A DNA stretch of 64,000 nucleotides, taken from contig NZ_JAIZZN010000009.1 of NCBI RefSeq assembly GCF_020443565.1, forward strand, positions 1 through 64,000, in the 5' to 3' direction. Below the pieces are notes generated by a model. That model saw only the letters and a list, made by a program, of their open reading frames with translations, made no database searches and was not told where the DNA came from. Shown here piece by piece: positions 54,406 through 63,876 of the stretch. Origin of the DNA: Clostridium sp. CS001 (GTDB taxonomy: Bacteria > Bacillota > Clostridia > Clostridiales > Clostridiaceae). Both the position numbers and the translations under genes were made by a program. Numbering within the stretch: position 1 is the stretch's first letter; each line of letters begins with the position of its first letter.

Positions 54406-56727
54406 TTATATTAAACTTTCTAAGTCCTCCCAATTGTATACATCTGTAAAATATGCCTGTTGTCTATTGATTTTAATATATATGTTATCCGTATCTCCAA
54501 AGTCTGCAACAATACCACCAATAAGGTTTTTACCCTTATTATTTTCTTCTTGGATGTATTGATATAATCTTTCTGCCTTAGCTTTAGTTTTAGCTTCACT
54601 ATCCTTCTTATCCTTAGCTTCTAGTATGCCAATTCTCCCATCAACAAATTTAATTATATAATCAGGATAGAAAGACCTTATACCCTCACCCTCTAATTCA
54701 TACACTATTGAAAAATACTCTGAACCATTATCACCATTTTTATACCAAAATTCAATTTTGTCTAAATGTCTTTCTATGAATTCCTCAACACCTCTTTCAG
54801 GTATTGACCTATCCTTTTGCAAATAACATGGTTCATAAAAACATTTTTCAAGTATATTTTTTTCATAAGTAACAGTATTAACGTTTATTTTTTCTGGTAA
54901 CATATAAAGTGAATTAGGTGAAACAATAACTTCTTTTAAATCATCTTCTTTGAGTTGTTTATATTTATCAACAACATCTGTAATTAGTTTAAAAAAGAAG
55001 TCATTATTTTGATAGTTATAATTAACTATCAATAATCTTTGCATTTCAATAATTAAATTTTCATGCTGTGTGAAGTTTAAGATGTAGTTAAAGAAAAAAT
55101 CATATATGTTATCTCTTAAGACATCAAACATCATTTGCTTATTATTACCTAACGTCCCTGATTTTTTCCTTAATATTCTCTTGAATAATTGTTCTGTTCT
55201 TTCATCATCAATTTGAATGTTTACTGTGTCTCCCTTAAATTCATTTTTATCAGATAACAGTTCACCAGTATCAATTTGAATATTTGTTATAATATCCTCT
55301 GATAGTTTCTTACTATCAAAAACAAAACCTACTTTTTCAAGTTTTTCACAATTAGCATCATACTTACCGCTAACAAGTCCATGTTCTTTAATAAGTTCTT
55401 GAAAAACTTTTCTTGCAACTTCTGAAACCACTGGTCTTTTCTTTATAATTACTTGTTGGCTATTTAATATTATATTTTTAAATTCATCCTTCTTAATTAA
55501 GGGAATGGTCTGTATTCTATCGCTTGGGAAGTCAAATTCTTCATCTATAACATTTAAAATCTCACCTGTGAAGTCAGTATAAACATAAGCAAAGTTGATT
55601 ATATCATTACTATAATGAGTTTGTTCTGGCATCCTTAGAATTCTACCTAATGTTTGCTTTGCAAAAATCATCGAATGAGTTTCTCTATATTTAAGCAATA
55701 TTTGTGCACGTGGACAATCCCAACCAGTATCAATTGCTTGCTTAAAAATAAGGTATTCAACTGAATCTTCATTGTCTGAGATATTTTCAGTATTATATGT
55801 ATCTTTTTCTAACCATGTTGCAAGTTTTTTATTTTCTTTAGTAATTCCTTTTTCTTTAAGAAAATCAATAATTAAATCCTTTTTAGTTGCACCTTCTTCT
55901 GAGTTAGGTAGCTGAATAATTACCAGCGGATTAACTGAACTACCTTCATCTTCATATAATTTCTTTAATTCTTGCCTTTTCCTATATGCACTTTCTAATA
56001 AACTTCTATCAAGAGTTTTTTCTTCCTGCCTAACAAACCCTTGATTTACAATTATCTCTTTTTTTATCATTTGTGCATCTATAACATCTTTTACTTTAAC
56101 TCGGACATAACCAGCAAGCCCATCATCTTCTTCATCCCTAGAAGGTGTAAATTTAGGTGTTGCACTCATTTCTAAAATGATTTTTGCTTTTATTTGGTCT
56201 CTCAACTCATTTGCACGTTCAGTTGAAGTTCCAAAGTGAGATTCGTCTAATATTAAGATGATTTTTCTTCCTAAAGCCCTCGTATTAGCTAAAACTTGCC
56301 TAAAGTTTCTCTTTTCTCCATCTTTCATAACAAGATTTGTATAATTACCTTGTCTGTCCTTATTATTTATAGATTCCCAATTGACAACGACAACTTCATT
56401 TTTCCTAATAACAGCTTTATTACCATAATACTCTTCAGTTAATAATGAAACCTTTGGCGAATTGTTAAATATTTTCTCCAGTTTTTTCTTTGATTGAATG
56501 TGCAAACTACCTTTACCAACACTCATCCATATAAAACATAAATTTTCTTCAAAGGTTCTAATAGCTTTCTGAATATATTTAGCGGTCATTATTGTTTTTC
56601 CTGAACCCGTTGGGGATTTAAAAACAAGTATAGATGAATCCTTTCCGTTATCTAATAGAATTTCAGTTATATCTATAAGACTATCTACAGCTTTTATTTG
56701 GTAATCAACTTTCTTAACATACATCAT
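54406..56727 (-). CDS. res: Type III restriction enzyme subunit Res (helicase-endonuclease)
   Basis: 773 residues: SF2 helicase N-terminal part with FKSPTGSGKTIMTAKYI (Walker A, about residue 38), LILDESHFGTS (motif II) and LEMSATPKFTP (motif III), TGWDCPRAQILLKYRE and QTLGRILRMPE (motifs V/VI). The C-terminal nuclease domain carries DYIIKFVDGRIGILEAKDK, a PD-(D/E)xK core, near residue 700. It cuts DNA after ATP-driven communication between two unmethylated sites, together with Mod. Its ribosome site lies in the last codons of mod. Confidence 0.93.
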   Translation of the reverse strand: MMYVKKVDYQIKAVDSLIDITEILLDNGKDSSILVFKSPTGSGKTIMTAKYIQKAIRTFEENLCFIWMSVGKGSLHIQSKKKLEKIFNNSPKVSLLTEEYYGNKAVIRKNEVVVVNWESINNKDRQGNYTNLVMKDGEKRNFRQVLANTRALGRKIILILDESHFGTSTERANELRDQIKAKIILEMSATPKFTPSRDEEDDGLAGYVRVKVKDVIDAQMIKKEIIVNQGFVRQEEKTLDRSLLESAYRKRQELKKLYEDEGSSVNPLVIIQLPNSEEGATKKDLIIDFLKEKGITKENKKLATWLEKDTYNTENISDNEDSVEYLIFKQAIDTGWDCPRAQILLKYRETHSMIFAKQTLGRILRMPEQTHYSNDIINFAYVYTDFTGEILNVIDEEFDFPSDRIQTIPLIKKDEFKNIILNSQQVIIKKRPVVSEVARKVFQELIKEHGLVSGKYDANCEKLEKVGFVFDSKKLSEDIITNIQIDTGELLSDKNEFKGDTVNIQIDDERTEQLFKRILRKKSGTLGNNKQMMFDVLRDNIYDFFFNYILNFTQHENLIIEMQRLLIVNYNYQNNDFFFKLITDVVDKYKQLKEDDLKEVIVSPNSLYMLPEKINVNTVTYEKNILEKCFYEPCYLQKDRSIPERGVEEFIERHLDKIEFWYKNGDNGSEYFSIVYELEGEGIRSFYPDYIIKFVDGRIGILEAKDKKDSEAKTKAKAERLYQYIQEENNKGKNLIGGIVADFGDTDNIYIKINRQQAYFTDVYNWEDLESLI

Positions 56728-58713
56728 TTAAGACCTCCTTCTATTTAGTTCATCCATAATTTCTAATATCTTAGAAGGTATAGCCTTAACGCTACAGCCC
56801 TCAATATCTTGGAATGCTTCTGAATCAACATCATCTAAGAAACTAAAACTATAAATTACCTTAGTTTTTTCAGCATATCTTTTTAATGATATTTTAAAAT
56901 CATTAATATATGTGTCTAAGAAGAATGTATATACTCCCATTATCTTATCTCCCTGCTTATAAATTCTATAATAAGGGCTTTCTTCTATAATTTCGAAACA
57001 ATTTTCTTTTATGGTTAATAAATCGTATATCTTTTGTGCCATAAGGACCATCATCTGGTCCCTATTCTTGTTTTTCGCTATTTTATCGGTGATAAAATAC
57101 TTTAAATTAGACTTAATACCAGTAACATCATATGAAATGTTCTTAATCCCAATCAAGTTTAACAATTCGTTTGAAATAACATACTTAAATTCATCATATT
57201 CTGAACCTTTTTGTTCTTTCGTTAAATCCATCGTTTCAAATATAGAGGGCATATTATTTTTTAAATTAGTTATGGTTAATTTCTTACTCCCAATAACTGT
57301 TTTAATTGTTCCCTCACACTTATATCCTTCAATGATAGCCTTTATTTTGGGATAAGTAACTTTTCTGCAAACGCCTTCAGCTTTATACTCTTCAGTTTCT
57401 TCAGTAAATCCTTGTTGCAAAAGCTTATTTCTAGTTCTTTCCTTCATGTCATCATTCGTACAGAGAATAAATTTAAGATTTTTATTATTCTTCTGATTAT
57501 ATTGCAGAACCGCCTGACCTGTAGTTCCCGACCCTGCAAAAAAGTCTAAAACTGTGCCTTCATTCTTGTTAAACATAGCTAAATCAAGTAAAAATTCTGT
57601 AATAGCAATAGGTTTCGTTGTATCAAAAATTTTATCCCCAAATATCATTTTCAACTCTTTAGTTCCTGTAGATGCTGTTCCTTTATCAAGCAATAGTGAA
57701 CCAAATGCAACTTCTGTTACATCACCTTCTTCAAACAATCTATAGGCTTTATACACATCTCCAACTTTTTCAAAAATAATTTCTTTATTCTCTAAAAGGT
57801 CTATTATAGTATTTCTTCCAGCCCTCCATCTTCCATATCCACCATTATCTAAAATCGGCAACACAAAAATGTACCCTTCTTTCTCGTACTTCTCTTTTAA
57901 ATGCATTAAATACTCATCATCAAACGTTTCTGTTGTCCTATCATATAATTTTGAATACTCTTCTAGGGGTATTGTTGTCCTTATGTCTTCATCTTCCTTA
58001 TATAATAAAGGAAAGAACATATATGTTCTATCTTCTCTTCTTACCTCCTGACCCCATTGTTTAAGTTGTTCTTTTCTGCTTTTTCCAACATTTAAAATAG
58101 ATTTAAAATTCACTTCATCAATGTTCTTTGCGTAACAATATATATATTCATGTTCTGTGGCTATCTTAGAGTTAGTTCCGCCCTTACCGCTTCTACTTTT
58201 CCATATAAAAGCCCCTAAATGATTCTCTTGCCTGAAAATTTCATCACATAACAATTTAAGTTGTGCAAATTCATTTTCATCAATATGTATAAAAATTACA
58301 CCGTCTCGCGTTAAAAGGTCTCTTGCTAATGTAAGTCTTCGATACATAAATGATAACCATTTACTATGTCTCCAGCTATCTTCTTTATCAACGTACTGGT
58401 CATTATAACAGAAATCCTTGTTTCCAGTATTATAAGGTGGGTCGATTAAAATACAATCAATACTATTTTCATGCGTAGTGTTTAGTAAATATAACGAATG
58501 TAAGTTATCTCCTTCAATTAGCAGATTAGCATTATTAATATCTGCATAAACAATATCTTTTTCTTGTAGGTTTGTTAATACTGGATAATAATCGTTTAAT
58601 AATTCATCAACCTTTTCAGGTTTTGCCTCCCATAGTATTCCGTATTTGTTATCCCCCCGAAGCCTTAAAAGTTCTTTTATTATCTCTTCCTTAGACATTT
58701 CTTCAAAATTCAC
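56728..58713 (-). CDS. mod: Type III DNA methyltransferase subunit Mod
   Basis: 661 residues from GTG 58713 (GGAGG seven bases before; the open frame extends 14 codons upstream). Methyltransferase motif IV IDPPYNTGN near residue 95 precedes the SAM-binding motif I VLDFFAGSGTTGQAVLQYN (about residue 395), the beta-class order of N6-adenine Mod proteins. The region between (about 150-390) would hold the target-recognition domain. Ends at TAA just before res (TAAATGATG), so the two are translationally linked. Confidence 0.93.
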   Translation of the reverse strand: MNFEEMSKEEIIKELLRLRGDNKYGILWEAKPEKVDELLNDYYPVLTNLQEKDIVYADINNANLLIEGDNLHSLYLLNTTHENSIDCILIDPPYNTGNKDFCYNDQYVDKEDSWRHSKWLSFMYRRLTLARDLLTRDGVIFIHIDENEFAQLKLLCDEIFRQENHLGAFIWKSRSGKGGTNSKIATEHEYIYCYAKNIDEVNFKSILNVGKSRKEQLKQWGQEVRREDRTYMFFPLLYKEDEDIRTTIPLEEYSKLYDRTTETFDDEYLMHLKEKYEKEGYIFVLPILDNGGYGRWRAGRNTIIDLLENKEIIFEKVGDVYKAYRLFEEGDVTEVAFGSLLLDKGTASTGTKELKMIFGDKIFDTTKPIAITEFLLDLAMFNKNEGTVLDFFAGSGTTGQAVLQYNQKNNKNLKFILCTNDDMKERTRNKLLQQGFTEETEEYKAEGVCRKVTYPKIKAIIEGYKCEGTIKTVIGSKKLTITNLKNNMPSIFETMDLTKEQKGSEYDEFKYVISNELLNLIGIKNISYDVTGIKSNLKYFITDKIAKNKNRDQMMVLMAQKIYDLLTIKENCFEIIEESPYYRIYKQGDKIMGVYTFFLDTYINDFKISLKRYAEKTKVIYSFSFLDDVDSEAFQDIEGCSVKAIPSKILEIMDELNRRRS

Positions 58714-58857
58714 TTTACTTCCTCCAATCCTTCCAACATTTCTATAAAAAAACAACTTTACTTACCATAAATAATTATCTACCAATTATGCTTTTACATA
58801 CCAAAGTATATCAAACTTGCTTTAAAATTTAAATAAATACTTTTTATCTGCAAATAA

Positions 58858-58880
58858 AAAAAGCCTTGCATAAGGCTTTT
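58858..58880 (-). terminator. Terminator behind the 382-aa gene
   Basis: AAAAGCCTT, loop ATGC, AAGGCTTTT. Confidence 0.75.
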
Positions 58881-58912
58881 CTTTAAATTACTTATTATTG
58901 TTTTTCCTTTCT

Positions 58913-60061
58913 TTATAAAATACTTGATATTAATTTATTAGAAAGTAGTTTTGAACTTGCATCAAAATCGATAAACTGGAATATTGTTTTAATATTAGCT
59001 TTAAGTGGAATTCGCTTCTTGTCTAAGCTAATATAGCTACCGTCGGAAGTAAATTCATTATCTACTTCTATATACTTATAAATTCTATCTTTATTTGGTT
59101 GTGCTACGCTTGTAAGGCTATAAACCTTTATTATTGGATAAAACTTTCCCTCTATGTCCCCAAAAACTTGATTAGCAAATCTCCAAACTTTTATTAAATA
59201 ATCTGCAATTTTCTTAGGTGTTAATTCTGTAAAATTTAATATCGCAAATTCTGGGATTAATGCATTTAAATCTTTGTCATAAGTTATCTTTTCTAAAAAT
59301 ATGTTTTTATAAGATAGCAAAGCAAAATCCAAGTAATCAACTTTTTCGGCAGAACTTATTCCCAAATCAAGTTTTTCACCTTTACCAGCGTTAATTAACT
59401 TACCATCTACTATTTTATAACCTTTATTCTCTTTAAAGTTATATCTCTTTTTAAGAAGTTCTTTTTGTCTTTCTAAAATGGGTAATTCTTTTACATCTGC
59501 GTTCTTTTTTATAAATTTTTGAACATTATTTAAAAATGTATAACTCTTTGTTTCTAAATTAAAAGATAAATTTGTCGTTATAAAATTTTGAACATATGTG
59601 CTATAGCCCTGCCAATTACTACACAATATTTCTCCAATAAGGGCTGATTGTAAATAGTTGTAATGACTTGCATTTGTTGTTTTGTAACTAACTTTAATAT
59701 TTTTATTGTCACTATTTTCCTCACTTTTATTTAATTTATTTATTTCCATTTTTTTATTAAAGTGTGTATAAACGGGTGCTTTTAACTTAATAATTCTATT
59801 TTTATGGAACGTTAGAATATCTACAAGACCATACATCTCAAAATTATTTAAAAGTTTTGTTAGAGAAGTTTTAGGAAGTTTTTTTCCGTCGGGTGTTTCC
59901 ATATCCTCTAAAAATGTTTTAGCGTGTACGTTAAAGCAAAGACCATTTAGGCTGTACATTATTATTTTAAATAAATTATTGTAATCACCTAGTAATTTTT
60001 TTTGCATATATTCTTTATATTCTCTTGTTATTACTTGTTTTTCTTTTATATTTTTTGCCAT
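58913..60061 (-). CDS. Unrecognised accessory protein (382 aa)
   Basis: 382 residues. The N-terminal 100 residues look helical with a winged-helix-like stretch (KTSLTKLLNNFEMYGLVDILTFHKNRIIKLK), a Lys/Asn-rich linker follows (NKLNKSEENSDNKNIK), and the C-terminal half is mixed alpha/beta (EFAILNFTELTPKKIADYLIKVWRFANQVFGD). No catalytic motif is visible. AAAAGGAG precedes ATG; it lies 26 bases behind the gene at 60087, so the two are probably one unit. A replication or partition role is possible but unproved. Confidence 0.55.
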   Translation of the reverse strand: MAKNIKEKQVITREYKEYMQKKLLGDYNNLFKIIMYSLNGLCFNVHAKTFLEDMETPDGKKLPKTSLTKLLNNFEMYGLVDILTFHKNRIIKLKAPVYTHFNKKMEINKLNKSEENSDNKNIKVSYKTTNASHYNYLQSALIGEILCSNWQGYSTYVQNFITTNLSFNLETKSYTFLNNVQKFIKKNADVKELPILERQKELLKKRYNFKENKGYKIVDGKLINAGKGEKLDLGISSAEKVDYLDFALLSYKNIFLEKITYDKDLNALIPEFAILNFTELTPKKIADYLIKVWRFANQVFGDIEGKFYPIIKVYSLTSVAQPNKDRIYKYIEVDNEFTSDGSYISLDKKRIPLKANIKTIFQFIDFDASSKLLSNKLISSIL

Positions 60062-60086
60062 AATTTATCACTCCTTTTTTTATTTT

Positions 60087-60707
60087 TTAAATTCTTGTTT
60101 GCTGATATTCGATGTTGAAAATTGCACAAAATTCCTGCTTAGCTTCTATCATTTCTTGCGTATAGTATTGCGTTACTATCTCGATGCATACTGCTTGTCC
60201 ATCACTCTCACGAATGTAAACGCAATCTGGCGGAGAGATTGTATGTTCTTGCAACTGTTGTCTTAATTCTTCGCTTTTGCTTATATCTGTTTCTCTTAGT
60301 TTTTCGATATATTCTTTTAGCCTATCCCTGCAATCCAATTCGCTTTGAACACTTCTCAACTCTGCGTCCGTTAGCTTAGTAATTTCTTTTGCCAATGCTA
60401 AATCATGCACTGCGGATGTTCCGCCATATTTTTTACTATCAGCAAAGGTATCTGGATAATTTTTTTTGAAAAACGAATATCCTATGTCTGTAAGCCTATA
60501 GGCATCATCTTTACTTACTTTGTCAAAGTTACGTTCCTTATAACTACACTTTTGTACCAACCCTTGCTTGATGTAATTACCTAGGCGATTTTTAGCAATA
60601 ATTCTTAGAACATCTTCTTGCTTAATTGTCTTGCTGTAATAAAAGCACTGGGCTAGTCTTGCATCTTTTTTGCTTAATTCTGTAATATATTCTTTTTTTC
60701 TGCCCAA
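60087..60707 (-). CDS. Winged-helix protein with PD-like C-terminus (possible replication/control protein)
   Basis: 206 residues from TTG 60707, which follows AAAGGAGG (an upstream open frame of 48 codons has no ribosome site). N-terminal GRKKEYITELSKKDARLAQCFYYSKTIKQEDVLRI..RLGNYIKQGLVQK suggests a winged helix. C-terminal SPPDCVYIRESDGQAVCIEIVTQYYTQEMIEAKQEF has the spacing of a PD-(D/E)xK-like core. Layout recalls the replication-relaxation family, but I am not certain. Confidence 0.5.
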   Translation of the reverse strand: MGRKKEYITELSKKDARLAQCFYYSKTIKQEDVLRIIAKNRLGNYIKQGLVQKCSYKERNFDKVSKDDAYRLTDIGYSFFKKNYPDTFADSKKYGGTSAVHDLALAKEITKLTDAELRSVQSELDCRDRLKEYIEKLRETDISKSEELRQQLQEHTISPPDCVYIRESDGQAVCIEIVTQYYTQEMIEAKQEFCAIFNIEYQQTRI

Positions 60708-60883
60708 AAATAACACCTCCTTTTGCTTTAGTAAAAGCTTGTTATTGTTGTTGTAGAAAAAGACCCTAAAGAATTTTCCTTGAAAAAGACCACAGCGAAG
60801 GACTTTGAAGAACCGAACGAAAACAAGTGAAGAATTGAGAATTTGGAACAAATTCGGTGCCTGTAAGGCACAATTCTTTACGT

Positions 60884-61430
60884 CCTCTTGTCCCCCCTTC
60901 GTTTGCTAGCAAATGAAGTGTGGGGGGCGAGAGGTGTTGTAGTGAGGTTCTGCATCGTCTTCTTCTTCTTTTTTTATCTTTACATCTTATGATATGCTGA
61001 TTTTACTGACTTATAACGAAATACCCTATCGTCGCCAATAAAATTTTTACTGGGGTTGGGTTCAATTTGCGAAGTGGCTGGGATAGGGGGGCTATCGCAG
61101 TAAAGTGCTAAAAAAAGGGCTTTTTTAAGCAAAAAAGGACTGTTTTTGGCTTATTTGTAGCAATAAGCGTACAAATAGACATCCCCCTATCGCAGTTCTT
61201 GCGTAAAAAAAGACCTTATTTTTTTATTAAAAAATAAGGTCTTTGCTGTGAGTGGTTACACGCACAGCTTAGATATAATATTCTTTTTCTACAACGCTGT
61301 TGTAGTGCTGGTTTGGACTGTTTTACCTATCCCAGCCGATACTGTTTTGTAAAAGGTCTAACATTTTACAAATTACCTGTGACACGTGGGTATCTAATTA
61401 AGTTGATAATTTACCCACGCCTTGTATGTG
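60884..61430. other. Hairpin-rich control or origin-like region
   Basis: The 880 bases between the genes at 60707 and 61587 hold no convincing ORF. 60884-60934 is a large GC-rich hairpin (CCTCTTGTCCCCCC with GGGGGGCGAGAGG, inner TTCGTTTGC/GCAAATGAA). GGCTGGGATAGG (61076-61087) has a perfect inverted copy at 61326-61337. CTATCG occurs at 61025, 61092 and 61187, twice as CTATCGCAG, an iteron-like pattern. A 13-bp GTTGTAGAAAAAG/CTTTTTCTACAAC pair spans 60739-61294. This could be a replication origin, transfer origin or regulatory RNA. Confidence 0.45.
61208..61245. terminator. Strong hairpin terminator in the origin-like region
   Basis: AAAGACCTTATTTTT, loop TATT, AAAAATAAGGTCTTT with A and T runs on both sides, so either direction is possible. 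Confidence 0.7.
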
Positions 61431-61552
61431 TAAAAAAAATAATATTCTATGCGGTGAGGTCTTTGCTTGCAAAAACAAAGAAAGCAAAAATAAACGGTTC
61501 TAAGAGGCTATTTACTATCATACTTTGTCTCTATTGGTGTAACTAAAAAAAA

Positions 61553-61573
61553 CAAACCCAATTGGGTTTGTTA
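61553..61573 (-). terminator. Terminator after the secreted stalk-domain protein
   Basis: ACAAACCC, loop AATT, GGGTTTGT. Confidence 0.75.
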
Positions 61574-61586
61574 TTAGCAATAATAT

Positions 61587-62888
61587 CTATTTAAGTTCTA
61601 AGTAAACCTCTCTATAGTCATGGGTTATTTTAAATTGATATTGCTTGCTTGCAGTTGGTTGGAAATTTAAATATTTGGCTATTATAGCATCGTCCAATTC
61701 AAACTTTGAGTTATACTCATTTAGTATTGAATTTAATTGTGCACCATCTTTCTCTCCAAGAAGGTCATAAAGAATTGTAGAAACAATTTTTGAACCGACT
61801 GGGTTAGTTTTCAACTCTCCCATGACTTTCAATTCTGAATAAGTTAAATATTCTTTATATCTTATTACTGTTTGACCATTGTCGTATTCAAAGCAGTTAA
61901 AGGTGTTATCAATTACATCTCTTTTAGGGATTGATTTAACCAATGCTTGTAAGTTAGCCATTTCAGGTGCATTCTTCTTGATAGAAGGCGTATTTGGTAC
62001 TAACTTGAAGTCATCTATACTTGGGTCATCCCCTGAAACAGTTCCGCCAGTTCCTAACGTTCCATCTAAAGTAATTATGTGAGTAACATTAGTTGGAGTT
62101 CCATCTGCTTTTGCCATCTTGTAGTTAACTTTAAATCCTAATCCTACTTCAAAGAAGTCAAGAGGAACATAACATCCATTGTATTTTCCAGCTGAATCAG
62201 CTGATGCTGTAATCTTGCCACTCAAACCAAGAAGTTCAGTAGCAGTTGTTATTCTAGGAGAATTGAAGCTTCCCTCCGCTACTCCAGTAGATGTAGTCAC
62301 TATTACGTTGGGTCTAACAGTTGTTGACACCTTAGTATCAAATTTCATAGCCTTTGTAGTTTCTTCCAGTGGCAAATAAACGATTCCTCCTAAGAATTTA
62401 GGTTGAATGCCAGATGCTGGATAATTGATTTTAACTCCATTTAGGTAAACACCCATATTTGAGTTTGCGTCAATTTCTGATACTGGATTTGATGCAGTTT
62501 TAGATACTGTAAAGTTCATTTTAACTGTATCTTTCAATGAATTTACTTTATCTTTTGATACAATACCTGCTAACACTGACAAAGTATAAGTTTTTCCACC
62601 TTCGTAATCCTTCTTAGGAGTTACTATGATAGTTTTTCCGTCAGCACCAACTGTAACATCCGTTGGAATTACAGTCCCTGCGGAATCTGCAACTGTTACT
62701 TTGCTTGAAAGCCCATCCGTAGATATTGATTGGGTTAATTTAACATTCCATACTTTATTAGTCGGAACATTGGTCTTTTGTTCTAGTTCAATCTCCTTTG
62801 CTGATACTTGGGATATTATAGTTCCCATTATGAAGATTGACACCATTAGACTCACTATGATTTTTTTAAATAAGTTTTCCGTTTTCAT
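61587..62888 (-). CDS. Secreted Ig-like/copper-amine-oxidase-stalk protein (433 aa)
   Basis: 433 residues: signal peptide (about 1-30, cleaved after QVSA), an SWM-type Ig-like domain (TNVPTNKVWNVKLTQSI.. TPKKDYEGGKTYTLSV.. KMNFTVSK), then a copper-amine-oxidase N-terminal-like stalk domain (VYLNGVKINYPASGIQPKFLGGIVYLPLEETTKAM), and an unrecognised C-terminal domain. Such proteins sit on the clostridial cell surface. The first domain also occurs in the L,D-transpeptidase at 39999. GGGGGAG precedes ATG. Confidence 0.8.
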   Translation of the reverse strand: MKTENLFKKIIVSLMVSIFIMGTIISQVSAKEIELEQKTNVPTNKVWNVKLTQSISTDGLSSKVTVADSAGTVIPTDVTVGADGKTIIVTPKKDYEGGKTYTLSVLAGIVSKDKVNSLKDTVKMNFTVSKTASNPVSEIDANSNMGVYLNGVKINYPASGIQPKFLGGIVYLPLEETTKAMKFDTKVSTTVRPNVIVTTSTGVAEGSFNSPRITTATELLGLSGKITASADSAGKYNGCYVPLDFFEVGLGFKVNYKMAKADGTPTNVTHIITLDGTLGTGGTVSGDDPSIDDFKLVPNTPSIKKNAPEMANLQALVKSIPKRDVIDNTFNCFEYDNGQTVIRYKEYLTYSELKVMGELKTNPVGSKIVSTILYDLLGEKDGAQLNSILNEYNSKFELDDAIIAKYLNFQPTASKQYQFKITHDYREVYLELK

Positions 62889-63190
62889 TAGAACTCCCCC
62901 ATTTCTTTTTTTTATAGGAAATTATGTAGATGTGTTAATTATTAATATAACACAATATACATAATGGGGAAATATTTTCTTGTAAGATAACAACTCTACT
63001 TTCAAATAAAATAACATCTATAACATGTATATATGTTATATAGGTGCTATGTCTATAACCTTAAAACCGCAATAAAGTTGATTAGAGAACATTATAGGCT
63101 TATTATATCTGCAATTGCGAACAGTACTTTATTTGAACAATGTTAATTAACATATATAGGTGCGTATATAGATGCTTTTATTTAAAACAT
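62889..63190. other. Gap with short direct repeats
   Basis: AT-rich, no ORF. TATATAGGTGC occurs twice (63037-63047 and 63153-63163) in similar surroundings, upstream of the secreted-protein gene and behind the triple-repeat gene. Possible operator pair; otherwise nothing seen. Confidence 0.4.
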
Positions 63191-63222
63191 AAAAAAGAGA
63201 ATTATTAACTAACTCTCTTTTT
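63191..63222 (-). terminator. Terminator overlapping the end of the triple-repeat gene
   Basis: AAAAAGAGA and TCTCTTTTT form the stem; the coding end of the gene at 63205 contributes one arm. Confidence 0.65.
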
Positions 63223-63876
63223 TAATGCTGTTGCCTTATTAACTTTATAGCCTAAAAATTCTAGTGTATCTAAAAAATCTTTTTCTGTTTTTGTAATAAT
63301 CTTATATTTATTAAGCCAGAAAAGCAGTCTTACATATTTATTGCTAGTTTTTAGTTTGTCTATATAGCCTTGTTCCCAGTTATTTGTAATTATTAATTTG
63401 TCTGCATACAGTTTTATCTTTTTAATAATACGTTCTTTTTCTTCATCTTTGTAAATTTTATAGCCTAGAATTTCTAATATTTCTATATTGTTTTTGTCTG
63501 TGCTTTCTAATTCTCTATATTTTTTTAACCAAAAATTTATACGTTCAAACTCTTTTTCGGTCGTAATTTTGGCTGGTATATAGCCTTGTTGCCAGCCCTT
63601 AACTTTACTTAATTTATCTGCATACAGTTTTAATTTATTAATAATACGTTCTTTTTCTTCATTCTCATAAGTTTTATATCCCAAATTTTGTAGAACTTCT
63701 ACATTGTCTAAGTCTGTGTTTTTTAGCATTTTATATTTATTTAGCCAGCACAGCAATCTCCTGCACTTGTCGCTTTTGTTAAATTTCTTTGGAATATAGT
63801 TGGTTTTAAAGCCTTTTTCTTTACTTAGCTTGTCTGCATAAAATTTAATTCTGCTTATTACATATTCTTCATTCAT
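63205..63876 (-). CDS. Protein of three 70-residue repeats (helicase-associated-like)
   Basis: 223 residues made of three copies of one module (about 8-69, 78-141, 150-211). Each has K.KLYADKL, then GYIP or NYIP, F.WL.KY and an ending L..LGYK. The W/F and LGY spacing recalls helicase-associated domains (PF03457-type), but no helicase part is present. Charged and basic, so nucleic-acid binding is plausible. AAGGAGTG precedes ATG. Being near the window's right edge it may belong with further accessory genes outside. Confidence 0.65.
   Translation of the reverse strand: MNEEYVISRIKFYADKLSKEKGFKTNYIPKKFNKSDKCRRLLCWLNKYKMLKNTDLDNVEVLQNLGYKTYENEEKERIINKLKLYADKLSKVKGWQQGYIPAKITTEKEFERINFWLKKYRELESTDKNNIEILEILGYKIYKDEEKERIIKKIKLYADKLIITNNWEQGYIDKLKTSNKYVRLLFWLNKYKIITKTEKDFLDTLEFLGYKVNKATALKKRVS

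Noticed and set aside
61313-61546. 77-codon plus-strand frame in the origin-like region
   Set aside because: No ribosome site, and it runs across the inverted repeat and the terminator-like stems.
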